From: WLWS01 sp047638675
GTDB taxonomy: Bacteria; Pseudomonadota; Gammaproteobacteria; Eutrophobiales; Eutrophobiaceae
Direction: 5' to 3'
Length of the DNA stretch: 64,000 bases
NCBI GenBank assembly: GCA_047638675.1
Contig: JBLIML010000004.1
Coordinates: forward strand, 12,249 to 76,248
In this document: positions 8,844 through 17,606 of the stretch, one piece after another
Position numbering within the stretch: the first letter of the stretch is position 1
Layout of the letters: each line of letters opens with the position of its first letter
Made by a program: the position numbers and the translations under genes
The notes under the pieces: model-generated
What the model was told of the DNA's origin: nothing
What the model saw: only the letters and a program-made list of their open reading frames with translations
Databases searched by the model: none

Positions 8844-9485
8844 TTAGTTGTTACTGAAATGATTTGGAAACATAACGGCGAGATAATCAAAACATATCTC
8901 ACAGGCTTCTTTACGATTTATCGCGTTTGGCGTCATTAAAAGATCCAGCCACAGACCGTTTACGAGGGCAGATAAACCAACCGCAAATGACTGTGATTTG
9001 ATATGCTTGTAGGCAGGGTCTTTTTTCAATTCGTCACATAGTTTTGCCAGCACATTATTGGCTATTTCGTCACTTTTCGCACAAATCTGCAAGTAAGTTG
9101 GTCTGGACTTTGCTTCGCCCCAATAAGCGAACCATACGGCGAGTTTTTTCCTGTCACAAACTTTTGCACTAAAATCGAGGTTCACCAATGCGGCCATTTT
9201 TTCTTCCGCTGAATCGCCTGCTTTGTTTACTGCCCTGGTGCAAATGTCCTGATACTCATTCGAAAGATATAACAAAGTCTCTTCAAGCAATTTATCTTTG
9301 CTCTGGAAATGCAGATTCACGATACCCAGGCTCAAGCCAGCATCCTTTGTGACATCGGCCATCGTCGTTCCGGCAATACCACGATTAGCGATACAATTTA
9401 TCGTGGACTTGATGAGCTGCTCGCGTCGACGTTCTTTGCCCGTGACTCTGCTATTTGAGACTGCCTTTTGCGCTGCAATTACCAT
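8844..9485 (-). CDS. TetR-family transcriptional regulator (BetI-like)
   Basis: A 213-residue regulator with an N-terminal TetR helix-turn-helix (about residues 20-66: TINCIANRGIAGTTMADVTK then LGIVNLHFQSKDKLLEE) and a BetI-like C-terminal ligand domain (WFAYWGEAKSRPTYLQIC, SALVNGLWLDLLM). BetI represses choline/betaine genes, so the ligand may be a quaternary amine or its CoA ester; that is inference. The gene heads the leftward acyl-CoA dehydrogenase-pot operon and stands divergent from the rightward catabolic operon at 9652. The gap holds a perfect 12-4-12 inverted repeat, consistent with autoregulation and control of both operons. Confidence 0.88.
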   Translation of the reverse strand: MVIAAQKAVSNSRVTGKERRREQLIKSTINCIANRGIAGTTMADVTKDAGLSLGIVNLHFQSKDKLLEETLLYLSNEYQDICTRAVNKAGDSAEEKMAALVNLDFSAKVCDRKKLAVWFAYWGEAKSRPTYLQICAKSDEIANNVLAKLCDELKKDPAYKHIKSQSFAVGLSALVNGLWLDLLMTPNAINRKEACEICFDYLAVMFPNHFSNN

Positions 9486-9563
9486 GAAAGATATTGTTTA
9501 TCGCTCGTTTAAAAACATGAGTACATTACCTGCAAATTTGTATTTAGCAAGTATTTTATCACA

Positions 9564-9591
9564 AAATATGAATGAATAATCATTCATATTT
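9564..9591. promoter_or_regulatory. Putative TetR/BetI-type operator, copy 2
   Basis: Perfect inverted repeat with 12-bp arms (AAATATGAATGA and TCATTCATATTT) separated by ATAA. It is centred about 75 bp from each divergent start (tetR at 9485 and aminotransferase at 9652), the usual place for an operator overlapping two promoters. The inner 8 bp of each arm and the 4-bp spacing are the same as in the repeat at 2814-2833. Assignment to the neighbouring TetR protein is inferred from position and recurrence. Confidence 0.72.
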
Positions 9592-9651
9592 GTAGACAAT
9601 TTATCTGGCGCGTGGCATGCTGACAGCCCAATCCAAACCAATGGAGGCTAT

Positions 9652-10995
9652 ATGAGTCGTGTACACACCAAATCAAATGCACAGTTTCAAAAGGCAATAA
9701 AACGCCTCCCGCTTGGCGTTTCTTCCAATTTTCGCTATTGGGGCGAAGACAAAACTATTTATGCGAAACGCGGTAAAGGTGGCCGCTTGTGGGATATCGA
9801 TGATAACGAATACATCGATTACCGACTTGGCTATGGCCCGGCGATCCTTGGCTATGCAGATGAACGTGTCGATCAAGCCGCTCGTGATGGTATGAATGTT
9901 GGCGGCGTGTTTGCGCTCTCAACTGAACTCGAATATACGGTCGCCGATCGGATATGCAAAATGGTGTCATCAGCTGAGCTGGTGCGATTTTCCATATCCG
10001 GTACGGAGGCCGTCATGGCAGCATTACGGCTGGCTCGAGCTTACAGTGGCAAAGATGAATACGTATTGGTAGAGGGCGGTTATCACGGCGTCTTCAGTGA
10101 AGGTTTGTGGTATTCAGAAGTTGAAGATTGGAAGGTGAGTGAGGGTGATCCGGAATTAATGCCATACAGTGAAGGGGTACCCGAACTTTACGGCCACCTT
10201 ATTCATAGTGTCCCCTTAAACGATGCTAATCGTGTTGAGCGTTTGTTTCAGCGACATGCTGGCAAAATCGCGGCTTTTTTGATTGAACCCATGATGGGAA
10301 ATTGTTGTTCCATCACCGCTGAACAGCAATACCTGAAAGACGTACGTGAATTATGTACAAAGTATGATGTGATTTTGATCATCGATGAAGTTAAGACTGG
10401 TTTCCGGGTGGCTAAAGGTGGTGTTCAGGAGCTTTTAGGCGTTGATGCTGACCTCTCAACTTTTGCGAAATCAATGGCCAATGGATACCCGATTTCAGCC
10501 TTGGTGGGTCAGGAGGAGATCATGAGAATGATTGGTAACGGCGTTGTACATGGCGGCACCTATACGGCTCACTCTGTTTCAATAGCAGCGGCAAACAAGA
10601 CACTTGAAATTCTCGATGAAACGCCTGCCCTGGCCAATATTGCTGAATATGGAATTAAACTTCGTGATGGCCTGGATAAAATATTGTCACGCCGAGGTAT
10701 TCCGCATTGTTTTGTTGGCCATCCAGCTATGTCAGGTATGTTTTTTAGTGCAACGCCACCTAGTAACTACCGTGATTGGGTGAAAACCGATTACACATTT
10801 TACGACACGCTCGCGCCGAACTTGCATGATCTGGGTATTCTGGTTGAACCGGATTCTCGTGAACCCTGGTTCATGTGTGAAGCGCACGATGATAAGTGCT
10901 TTGACGAAACTATTTTGAAATTTGAACAGGCAGTCGATATAACTATCGAGCAACTTCAACACACAACTAACAATCCGGTACAAAAAGTTAATTGA
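9652..10995 (+). CDS. Class III aminotransferase, glutamate-1-semialdehyde aminomutase-like
   Basis: A 447-residue PLP enzyme resembling the HemL branch of class III aminotransferases. It shows RFSISGTEAVMAALRLARA for phosphate binding, LIIDEVKTGFR with the cofactor Asp, and the Schiff-base lysine in LSTFAKSMANGYPISALVG. HemL-like paralogues in catabolic clusters act as aminotransferases or aminomutases on small amines rather than in haem synthesis, and the operon context argues for that here. It is the first gene of the rightward operon, with a Shine-Dalgarno-like GGAGG just upstream of ATG 9652 and only 9 bp to the next gene. The amine donor is unknown. Confidence 0.87.
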   Translation: MSRVHTKSNAQFQKAIKRLPLGVSSNFRYWGEDKTIYAKRGKGGRLWDIDDNEYIDYRLGYGPAILGYADERVDQAARDGMNVGGVFALSTELEYTVADRICKMVSSAELVRFSISGTEAVMAALRLARAYSGKDEYVLVEGGYHGVFSEGLWYSEVEDWKVSEGDPELMPYSEGVPELYGHLIHSVPLNDANRVERLFQRHAGKIAAFLIEPMMGNCCSITAEQQYLKDVRELCTKYDVILIIDEVKTGFRVAKGGVQELLGVDADLSTFAKSMANGYPISALVGQEEIMRMIGNGVVHGGTYTAHSVSIAAANKTLEILDETPALANIAEYGIKLRDGLDKILSRRGIPHCFVGHPAMSGMFFSATPPSNYRDWVKTDYTFYDTLAPNLHDLGILVEPDSREPWFMCEAHDDKCFDETILKFEQAVDITIEQLQHTTNNPVQKVN

Positions 10996-11004
10996 GATGA
11001 AAAC

Positions 11005-12621
11005 ATGAAAAAGTATGACGCCATAGTGATTGGTGCTGGCCATAACGGCCTCACCAATGCTGCTTACTTAGCCAAGTCCGGTTTGAAGGTATTGGTAGTT
11101 GAAAAAAATCCCTGGATAGGCGGTGCGTCCGTGAGTCGTTCTCTCTATGAAGGCTGGACTTATTCGAATTGCTCCTATGTATGCAGTTTATTTCGCCCGG
11201 AAATTTATCGAGATCTTGAACTGGCGCGTCACGGTTTGCAGGTTATTCCTTATGAAGGTGGTCTTACCTTTATGCAAAATGGAGATTACTTCGGTAACTA
11301 TCCGGATGCTGAACGCCATCATCGAGAAATTGCGAGACACTCCGCGCGTGATGCCAATGCTTATGACCGTTATAGCGCCGATGTGTCGAGGCAAACACGT
11401 CTTATTAGACCTTTTTTAATGAGAACACCCCCCGATCCTACCTCTTTCAAACCTGGTGATGTGATGGAGCTGATTCACATGATCAAGACTTACTGGGATC
11501 TCGGCGAGGAAATTCTCTATGACACGATCCGTTTCTGGACGATGAGCGTGGGTGATTTTCTTGATGGGTATTTCGAATCCAATATTCTAAAAGCGCATCT
11601 TGCGGGCTCCGGCATTATCGGTACGGCGCTTGGTGTCTACTCACCGGGTACAGCTTACGTATTATTACACCATTATATGGGGGATGTGGACGGCAGTATT
11701 GGTTCATGGGGTTTTGCCCGTGGAGGAATGGGTTCGATTGCTAAAGCCCTGGCTGGTTCTTTCGAGTCATTTGGTGGTGAGATCATGGTCGATGCGGGTG
11801 TCGATAAAATTCTTGTTAAAGATGAAAAAGTGACTGGCGTGGTGCTCGAGAATGGCGATGAGCATTATGCGGACATTGTTATATCTAATCTGGATCCGAA
11901 GCGTACCTTTCTCAATATTATGAATGAAGAGGATTTGCCAGCAGATGTCGTTAAGAAGGCGAAGAATTTCAAGATTAGAGGCTCTTCTGGAAAACTGAAT
12001 ATTTCTCTGGATGGCATGCCTTCTTTCAAAGCAATCCCTGATGGCCATGAATTGTTGAAAGCCGATTTTCATTTTATCGATTCAATGGAACGCATGGAAC
12101 GCGCCTACGACGACTGGAAGAACGGCATGTGGTCGAGAGATCCCTATGTAGATGCCTTGATTCCTACTCAGGTCGATCCGACCATGGCGCCTCCCGGGAA
12201 ACACATGATGACGGTGTTCGTTCAATACTGCCCACCAAAAGTAAAAGATGAGGAATGGACAGATGAGAAGCGTGACGCTTTTGGCCAGACAGTGATCGAT
12301 CAAATTTCAGAATATAGCCCCAACTTCAAAGATCTGATTCTTCATGCAGAAATTCGTACGCCACGAGAGATTGAAAATGAAGTGGGTCTTACCGAAGGCA
12401 ACATATTTCAGGGAGAGCTGACCATGGATCAACTCTTGTTTAATCGACCTTTTCCTGGATATGCGCAATACCGGGGTCCGGTAAAAGGAATGTATATGTC
12501 CGGATCCGGCACGCATCCGGGGGGCGGTGTTATGGGCGCGCCTGGCGTTAATTCCGCAAGAGAGATCCTCAGAGATCTAAATCGAAAGAATATTACTCCG
12601 GAGGCCTTCAGCGATGAGTAA
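11005..12621 (+). CDS. CrtI-like NAD(P)/FAD-dependent oxidoreductase, copy 1
   Basis: A 538-residue flavoprotein with an N-terminal Rossmann dinucleotide-binding motif (DAIVIGAGHNGLTNAAYLAK) then VVEKNPWIGGASVS, and a C-terminal FAD-closing motif (YMSGSGTHPGGGVMGAPG). The fold is that of the phytoene desaturase/amine oxidase superfamily, but no carotenoid genes are nearby. In this cluster it more plausibly oxidises an amine or an N-alkyl group; that is inference. Its last 8 bp overlap the start of a second gene of the same family (12614), so the two are translationally coupled and may form a heteromer. Confidence 0.87.
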   Translation: MKKYDAIVIGAGHNGLTNAAYLAKSGLKVLVVEKNPWIGGASVSRSLYEGWTYSNCSYVCSLFRPEIYRDLELARHGLQVIPYEGGLTFMQNGDYFGNYPDAERHHREIARHSARDANAYDRYSADVSRQTRLIRPFLMRTPPDPTSFKPGDVMELIHMIKTYWDLGEEILYDTIRFWTMSVGDFLDGYFESNILKAHLAGSGIIGTALGVYSPGTAYVLLHHYMGDVDGSIGSWGFARGGMGSIAKALAGSFESFGGEIMVDAGVDKILVKDEKVTGVVLENGDEHYADIVISNLDPKRTFLNIMNEEDLPADVVKKAKNFKIRGSSGKLNISLDGMPSFKAIPDGHELLKADFHFIDSMERMERAYDDWKNGMWSRDPYVDALIPTQVDPTMAPPGKHMMTVFVQYCPPKVKDEEWTDEKRDAFGQTVIDQISEYSPNFKDLILHAEIRTPREIENEVGLTEGNIFQGELTMDQLLFNRPFPGYAQYRGPVKGMYMSGSGTHPGGGVMGAPGVNSAREILRDLNRKNITPEAFSDE

Positions 12622-14182
12622 GCAATACGACGCCACAATCATAGGGGCGGGTCACAACGGTCTGGTCTGTGCCACTTATCTCGCCAAAGCCGGGCAGAAG
12701 GTATTGATCCTGGAGGCAAATGAACAAGTTGGCGGTGCGGCAATCACACGTGAGTTCGCTAGTGGATTCTCTGTTTCTGCCTGTGCACATTTACTGCATT
12801 TGTTACACCCCCAGATAATTACTGATCTGTCCCTGCCGAGTCACGGTTTGAAAATGGCTGCGCAGGGTTTGAGTACTATCGCCTTGTCAGCAGACGGTGA
12901 GCATCTTACTCTTGATAGAGACACCATTAGTGGAGCGGGAATTTCAAATAGCGATCAAACTGCCTATCGCGATTTCCAAACCAGGCTCCGACGTTTTGCC
13001 AGGATTGTTCAAAAGACTTTCATGACGCGTCCGCCACGTCTTGTGCATAAAGACAGAAAAGATTTGATGACTCTTGCGAAGCTGGGTCTTAGCGTACGAT
13101 TGTTGGGAAAAGAAGATATGCGCGAGCTGCTTCGCATTGGCGCAATAAATATCTATGACGTATTGCAGGAAGACTTTGAAAGTGAGCTGTTAAAAGGTGC
13201 ACTTGGTTTTGATGCGGTGCTGGGCAGTAATATGGGACCACGCTCTCCTAACTCGGTACTCTCCTATCTCTATCGTCTTACTGGACAACTTAATGGAAAT
13301 GATACTGCAATTTCAGTTCCAGCGGGTGGTATGGGCGCAGTTACAAAGGCATTGCGCAAGGCCGCTGAAGCTGCTGGTGTTGAAATTAGAACTGGCACAC
13401 GAGTCAAACAGATTATTCTGGATGTCGACAATGTTACCGGGGTAGAAACGACAGAAGGTGAAAAAATAAATTGCGGCCTGGTCGTTTCCAATGCAGATCC
13501 GAAGACAACCTTTTTAAAACTTATCGGTGCAAGAAACATTGAAACCGGCTTCGCTCGACGCGTTGATAATATACGTATGAAGGGCAAAGCGGCCAAACTA
13601 CATTTGGCTTTGGATGGCGTTCCCAGTTTTGAAGGACTGCCTGAAAAGCTGCTTGGTAATCGTCTTGTGATCGCACCTACTCTGCAATACATTGAGCAGG
13701 CTTTTGATCATTCAAAATATGGCGAATATTCAAATGAGCCTGCCATTGAAATCAGCATTCCATCGATTCATGATGATAGCCTCGCGCCGCCAAGCAGGCA
13801 TGTGCTCTCTGCCGTGGTTCAATACGCACCTTATGAATTACGTACTGGCTGGGATTCGCATCGCGATACTTTCAAACAAGTGGTGATAGACAAAATCGCA
13901 GAGTATGCCCCCGGAATAAAAGATCAAATAACTGCGTCAGAGTTATTGGTGCCAGCAGACATAGAAAGGGAATTTAATATTCATGGCGGGCATTGGCATC
14001 ATGGTGAATACACGCTTGATCAATTTATGATGCTGCGCCCAGTACCCGGTGCTGCACAATATTCCACACCAATAAATGGTTTGTACCTTTGTGGGGCGGG
14101 TTCGCATCCCGGTGGCGGTGTAATGGGTCTCGCCGGACGTAATGCCTCAACAGAAATAATAAATCGGGAGCACAAGTCATGA
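12614..14182 (+). CDS. CrtI-like NAD(P)/FAD-dependent oxidoreductase, copy 2
   Basis: A 522-residue paralogue of the preceding oxidoreductase, with the same layout: DATIIGAGHNGLVCATYLAK at the N-terminus, VGGAAITREFASG, and YLCGAGSHPGGGVMGLAG at the C-terminus. The two copies have clearly diverged, which suggests complementary roles rather than a recent duplication. Starts overlap the upstream gene by 8 bp, and its stop overlaps the GcvT-like gene by 4 bp (ATGA at 14179). Coupling to a GcvT-like protein recalls flavin dehydrogenases that pass a methyl or methylene group to tetrahydrofolate, but none of the sarcosine or dimethylglycine dehydrogenase sequence features were recognised, so this remains a hypothesis. 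Confidence 0.87.
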   Translation: MSKQYDATIIGAGHNGLVCATYLAKAGQKVLILEANEQVGGAAITREFASGFSVSACAHLLHLLHPQIITDLSLPSHGLKMAAQGLSTIALSADGEHLTLDRDTISGAGISNSDQTAYRDFQTRLRRFARIVQKTFMTRPPRLVHKDRKDLMTLAKLGLSVRLLGKEDMRELLRIGAINIYDVLQEDFESELLKGALGFDAVLGSNMGPRSPNSVLSYLYRLTGQLNGNDTAISVPAGGMGAVTKALRKAAEAAGVEIRTGTRVKQIILDVDNVTGVETTEGEKINCGLVVSNADPKTTFLKLIGARNIETGFARRVDNIRMKGKAAKLHLALDGVPSFEGLPEKLLGNRLVIAPTLQYIEQAFDHSKYGEYSNEPAIEISIPSIHDDSLAPPSRHVLSAVVQYAPYELRTGWDSHRDTFKQVVIDKIAEYAPGIKDQITASELLVPADIEREFNIHGGHWHHGEYTLDQFMMLRPVPGAAQYSTPINGLYLCGAGSHPGGGVMGLAGRNASTEIINREHKS

Positions 14183-15366
14183 GTGTAAGAGAAGCTGATA
14201 AACGTGTATTAACTACGCCATTTTATTCACGCACTTCTGCGCTATGTGAAACCAATCTTTGGTCGCCCTGGAAAGCCTATACCACGGTCGATTGCTATTC
14301 CGTGCTGTTCGAAGAATATTTTGCAATTCGTAATGCGACTGCCGTGTTTGATCTTACGCCAATGACCAAGTATCGAATAAGCGGTATTGATGGGCTCGCC
14401 TATCTTGATAAGTTAATGACTCGCAAGATGAGTAAACTCACGCCAGGACGCGTTATGTACGGGGCGTGGTGTAACGACTTGGGTCATGTTCTGGATGATG
14501 GAACCGTTTTTCACCTGGAGGAAAATGTATGGCGTTTATGTTCGCAGGAACGTCATATGGATTGGTTGCAAGCAACGGCGATGGGCTTCGAAGTTGAAAT
14601 TGAAGATGAGACTGACGATGTTGTTGGTCTGGCAGTACAGGGACCCACTTCCTGCCAAACATTAAAATCGATGGGTCTGCAGGGTGTTGAAAATATTAAA
14701 CCATTCCAGATGAGGTCCTTCCCTTTCGCAAACTCAGAATTGCTGGTGTCACGAACTGGATTTACCGGTGATCTTGGCTATGAACTCTGGGTCACGCCCG
14801 ATCTTGCCGAGAAACTATGGGACGCACTGTTTGAAGCAGGCAAATCTCATGGCATTCTTCCCATCGGTTCCCACGCTCTTGATATAGCACGTATTGAAGC
14901 CGGCTTTATTCAGGCTGATGTCGATTTCGTACCCGCATTGAACGTCGTGCGTGCAGGTAGAGGACGATCGCCCTTTGAGTTGGGTCTGGACTGGCTGGTT
15001 CATTTCGACAAACCAATATTTAATGGACGAAAGGCCCTGTTAAAAGAGAAAGAAACGGGTTCTCGATATCGTTTTGTGCGTCTTGACGTTGAAGGTAACA
15101 AGCCTGCAAACGACTCGTTTGTTTACAATGGTAAAAAGGAAATTGTTGGGCATGTGACTTCAGCAACGTGGTCGCCCAGCGCAAAAAAGAATATTGCATT
15201 GGCTTCAGTGGAAATGCCCTGGGGTCGCCCGGAAGATGAATTATATGCGGAGATCTATTACAACCGCGAATTACAGTGGAATCGTCTCATGGCGCGTTGC
15301 CATGTCGTGGAAGGGGCGTTTTTTGATCCACCTCGACGACGTGAAACACCTCCCCTGGATTATTGA
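14179..15366 (+). CDS. GcvT-like aminomethyltransferase / tetrahydrofolate-dependent demethylase family protein
   Basis: A 395-residue stand-alone protein of the glycine cleavage T/DmdA fold. It carries the family's conserved Asp region (GHVLDDGTVFHL), AVQGPTSCQTLKSMG, SRTGFTGDLGYELW and the C-terminal barrel (GHVTSATWSPSAKKNIALA). Relatives transfer one-carbon units to tetrahydrofolate, or demethylate DMSP, sarcosine or dimethylglycine. No gcvH or gcvP is nearby, so a role in the glycine cleavage system is unlikely. The 4-bp overlap with the flavoprotein gene suggests a demethylation module. The substrate is inferred to be N-methylated. A 104-bp gap follows before the acyl-CoA ligase gene. 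Confidence 0.85.
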   Translation: MSVREADKRVLTTPFYSRTSALCETNLWSPWKAYTTVDCYSVLFEEYFAIRNATAVFDLTPMTKYRISGIDGLAYLDKLMTRKMSKLTPGRVMYGAWCNDLGHVLDDGTVFHLEENVWRLCSQERHMDWLQATAMGFEVEIEDETDDVVGLAVQGPTSCQTLKSMGLQGVENIKPFQMRSFPFANSELLVSRTGFTGDLGYELWVTPDLAEKLWDALFEAGKSHGILPIGSHALDIARIEAGFIQADVDFVPALNVVRAGRGRSPFELGLDWLVHFDKPIFNGRKALLKEKETGSRYRFVRLDVEGNKPANDSFVYNGKKEIVGHVTSATWSPSAKKNIALASVEMPWGRPEDELYAEIYYNRELQWNRLMARCHVVEGAFFDPPRRRETPPLDY

Positions 15367-15470
15367 TTCATTCATACGGGAAAAGAAAAACCGGGATGTA
15401 AAACTACCAGAGAGTAATCGCTGGTCCTTATGCCTAATCATTTCATCTCTATCTTCATCGTCACATAACC

Positions 15471-17606
15471 ATGCCTCATAAGCTAGATTCATTGTTGCGA
15501 CCCCGGTCTATTGCGGTAGTGGGTGCAAGCCGACGTGATGGCGTTGTTGGCAATATGATTCTGAAGAATCTATTAAGAGGAGAGTATCCAGGTAATCTCT
15601 ATGCAGTTAACCCCGGCTATAACGAAGTAGAGGGGCTTGCCTGTTTCCCATCACTTTCTGAATTACCTGAAGCGGTTGAGCACGTAATTTTTGCCGTCAA
15701 TGATGAGCGCATTGAAAATGCACTTGATTCGGCAATAGCGCATGGAATTAAAGCTGGCACAATTTTCTCATCACTAATTCTCGCAAATGATACCTCACCT
15801 TTATTGAAAGAGAGGATATATAAAAAAGCGAAGGAGGCAAATTTGTTACTCTGCGGTGCCAATGGAATGGGTTACTACAACTTTACCGAGAGTATTTGGG
15901 CCTGCGGATTTGACACCCGCTGTCACCGTAAACAGGGTAATGTGACGTTAATCAGCCAGTCTGGTGCGGGTATGTCGGGAATTCTGGATGTAGATGAACG
16001 ACTCGATTTTAATTTTGCCGTATCTACCGGTCAGGAATTGATGGTGTCAGCGGAAGACTATCTTGATTACGCTTTGGATCAAAAGGAGACGCGTGTCATC
16101 GGCTTCTTTATGGAAACCAGCCGTAGCCCTGATAAGCTCATTGCGGCTTTTGAAAAAGCCAATGAACGAAAAATCCCGATTGTCGTGATTAAAGTTGGAC
16201 GCACGGCGCTTGCTTCAAAACTTGCTGTGTCTCATTCCGGTGCGATGGCAGGCGCTGACAATGTTTATAACGCGATTTTTGACCGTTATGGCGTGCAGCG
16301 AGTTGAGGACATGGAAGAGCTTGCGACTACACTGATAATGTTTGCTCAACCACATTCAGTCGGCCCCGGAGGATTTGTTAGCCTTCATGATTCGGGCGGG
16401 GAGCGTCAATTGATTATTGACCTGGCTGATAAGGCGGATGTCACACTTGCCGATTTATCTGCCCAAACAATTCGCAAACTGGAAGGCTTGCTCGATCCTG
16501 GATTACCCGCGGTAAACCCGCTGGATGCATGGAGTGTAGGTGGCCCCGATTATGATAAAACAATGGCAGAATGTTTTGCTAGTTTGTTGTGTGATCCAGG
16601 CGCCGCTCTTGGCGCCGTTGTACATGACCGTGCGCCCTTCGGTCATATCTATCCGGAATACATTGGCTATTTACGCAGTGCGCACAAGGCCTCAGGTAAA
16701 CCGGTTTTCCTGGTGTCGAACAGACAAGGCACAGGTGAGGATCCGATGGTGCTTGAATCCACCCGTGAGGGATTTCCAGTGCTTGACGGCGTTAGCGCTT
16801 TTCTGAGTGGCGTAAAGTGTCTGATGGCCTATCGGGACTTTCTTGAGCGGCCTCAGATGATTTTGCCCACTTTATCAAATGATACGATTAGCAGCTGGCG
16901 GACCAGATTTAGGGAAGGTCAGACAATTACAGAAAATGTGGCCAGTAGTTTTCTGGCAGCGTGCGGCCTGCCGATGAACAAATCAGTGTTGATTGAAACA
17001 GAGGCTGAGCTAGTAAACTCAATAGCAGAAGTCAGCTATCCTCTTGCCTTGAAAACAGCCAATCCAGAGATAAAGCATAAAACCGAACAAAAAGGGGTCA
17101 TTCTTGATATCCAGAATGAGAAAGAATTATTGGAAGTCTATTCCGACATGTCATCGCGACTAGGTGGCAAAGTTCTTCTCTCGCCGATGATAGATTCGCC
17201 AGGCATTGAAATGATACTGGGTATCGCCAGTGATGAGCAGTTTGGACCCATGATTGTAATGGGCTTTGGTGGGGTGTATACGGAAGTATTGGAGGACATA
17301 GTTATTCTCTTTCCTCCTTTTGATGCACAGTATGCTTTCCACAATCTTCGATGCTTGAGGATGAGGAAAATACTGGACGAAGTAAGAGGCAAGCCAGCAT
17401 GGGATTTATCTGCATATTGTGAAGCCGCTGCTATTCTTTCCGTTGTCGCCCTTATGTTTAAAGATGAAATTATTGAACTGGATATTAACCCGGTGAAGGT
17501 TATGGAACATGGTTGCCTCGGATTAGATGCGCTTGTCGTCACAACAATCAAAGAGACAACTCGTCTTGCTGAATTACGGATGGAATCGAAAAACAGTTAT
17601 GCTTGA
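15471..17606 (+). CDS. ADP-forming acyl-CoA ligase (acetate--CoA ligase family), fused subunits
   Basis: A 711-residue protein with the fused alpha-beta layout of NDP-forming acyl-CoA synthetases. A CoA-binding Rossmann domain comes first (RSIAVVGASRRDGVVGN), then succinyl-CoA-ligase-like domains with VTLISQSGAGMSG and the probable phosphohistidine loop LAVSHSGAMAGADN. A C-terminal ATP-grasp domain follows from about residue 490 (PLALKTANPEIKHKTEQKGV, IVMGFGGVYTEVLEDIV, ELDINPVKV). It would activate a carboxylate produced by the aminotransferases and oxidoreductases to its CoA thioester in the cytoplasm. Its stop overlaps the enoyl-CoA hydratase start by 8 bp, tying the two steps together. 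The acid activated is unknown. Confidence 0.9.
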   Translation: MPHKLDSLLRPRSIAVVGASRRDGVVGNMILKNLLRGEYPGNLYAVNPGYNEVEGLACFPSLSELPEAVEHVIFAVNDERIENALDSAIAHGIKAGTIFSSLILANDTSPLLKERIYKKAKEANLLLCGANGMGYYNFTESIWACGFDTRCHRKQGNVTLISQSGAGMSGILDVDERLDFNFAVSTGQELMVSAEDYLDYALDQKETRVIGFFMETSRSPDKLIAAFEKANERKIPIVVIKVGRTALASKLAVSHSGAMAGADNVYNAIFDRYGVQRVEDMEELATTLIMFAQPHSVGPGGFVSLHDSGGERQLIIDLADKADVTLADLSAQTIRKLEGLLDPGLPAVNPLDAWSVGGPDYDKTMAECFASLLCDPGAALGAVVHDRAPFGHIYPEYIGYLRSAHKASGKPVFLVSNRQGTGEDPMVLESTREGFPVLDGVSAFLSGVKCLMAYRDFLERPQMILPTLSNDTISSWRTRFREGQTITENVASSFLAACGLPMNKSVLIETEAELVNSIAEVSYPLALKTANPEIKHKTEQKGVILDIQNEKELLEVYSDMSSRLGGKVLLSPMIDSPGIEMILGIASDEQFGPMIVMGFGGVYTEVLEDIVILFPPFDAQYAFHNLRCLRMRKILDEVRGKPAWDLSAYCEAAAILSVVALMFKDEIIELDINPVKVMEHGCLGLDALVVTTIKETTRLAELRMESKNSYA

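Noticed and set aside
11005..14182. Carotenoid biosynthesis genes (phytoene desaturases)
   Set aside because: The fold matches, but crtB, crtE and crtY are absent and the neighbours are amine and CoA-ester enzymes.
14179..15366. GcvT-like gene as part of a glycine cleavage operon
   Set aside because: No gcvH or gcvP is present, and the gene overlaps an oxidoreductase gene instead.
15368..15375. TCATTCAT after the GcvT-like gene, as a third TetR-type operator
   Set aside because: Only one half-site is present. There is no ATGAATGA arm at the right spacing, so I do not count it.
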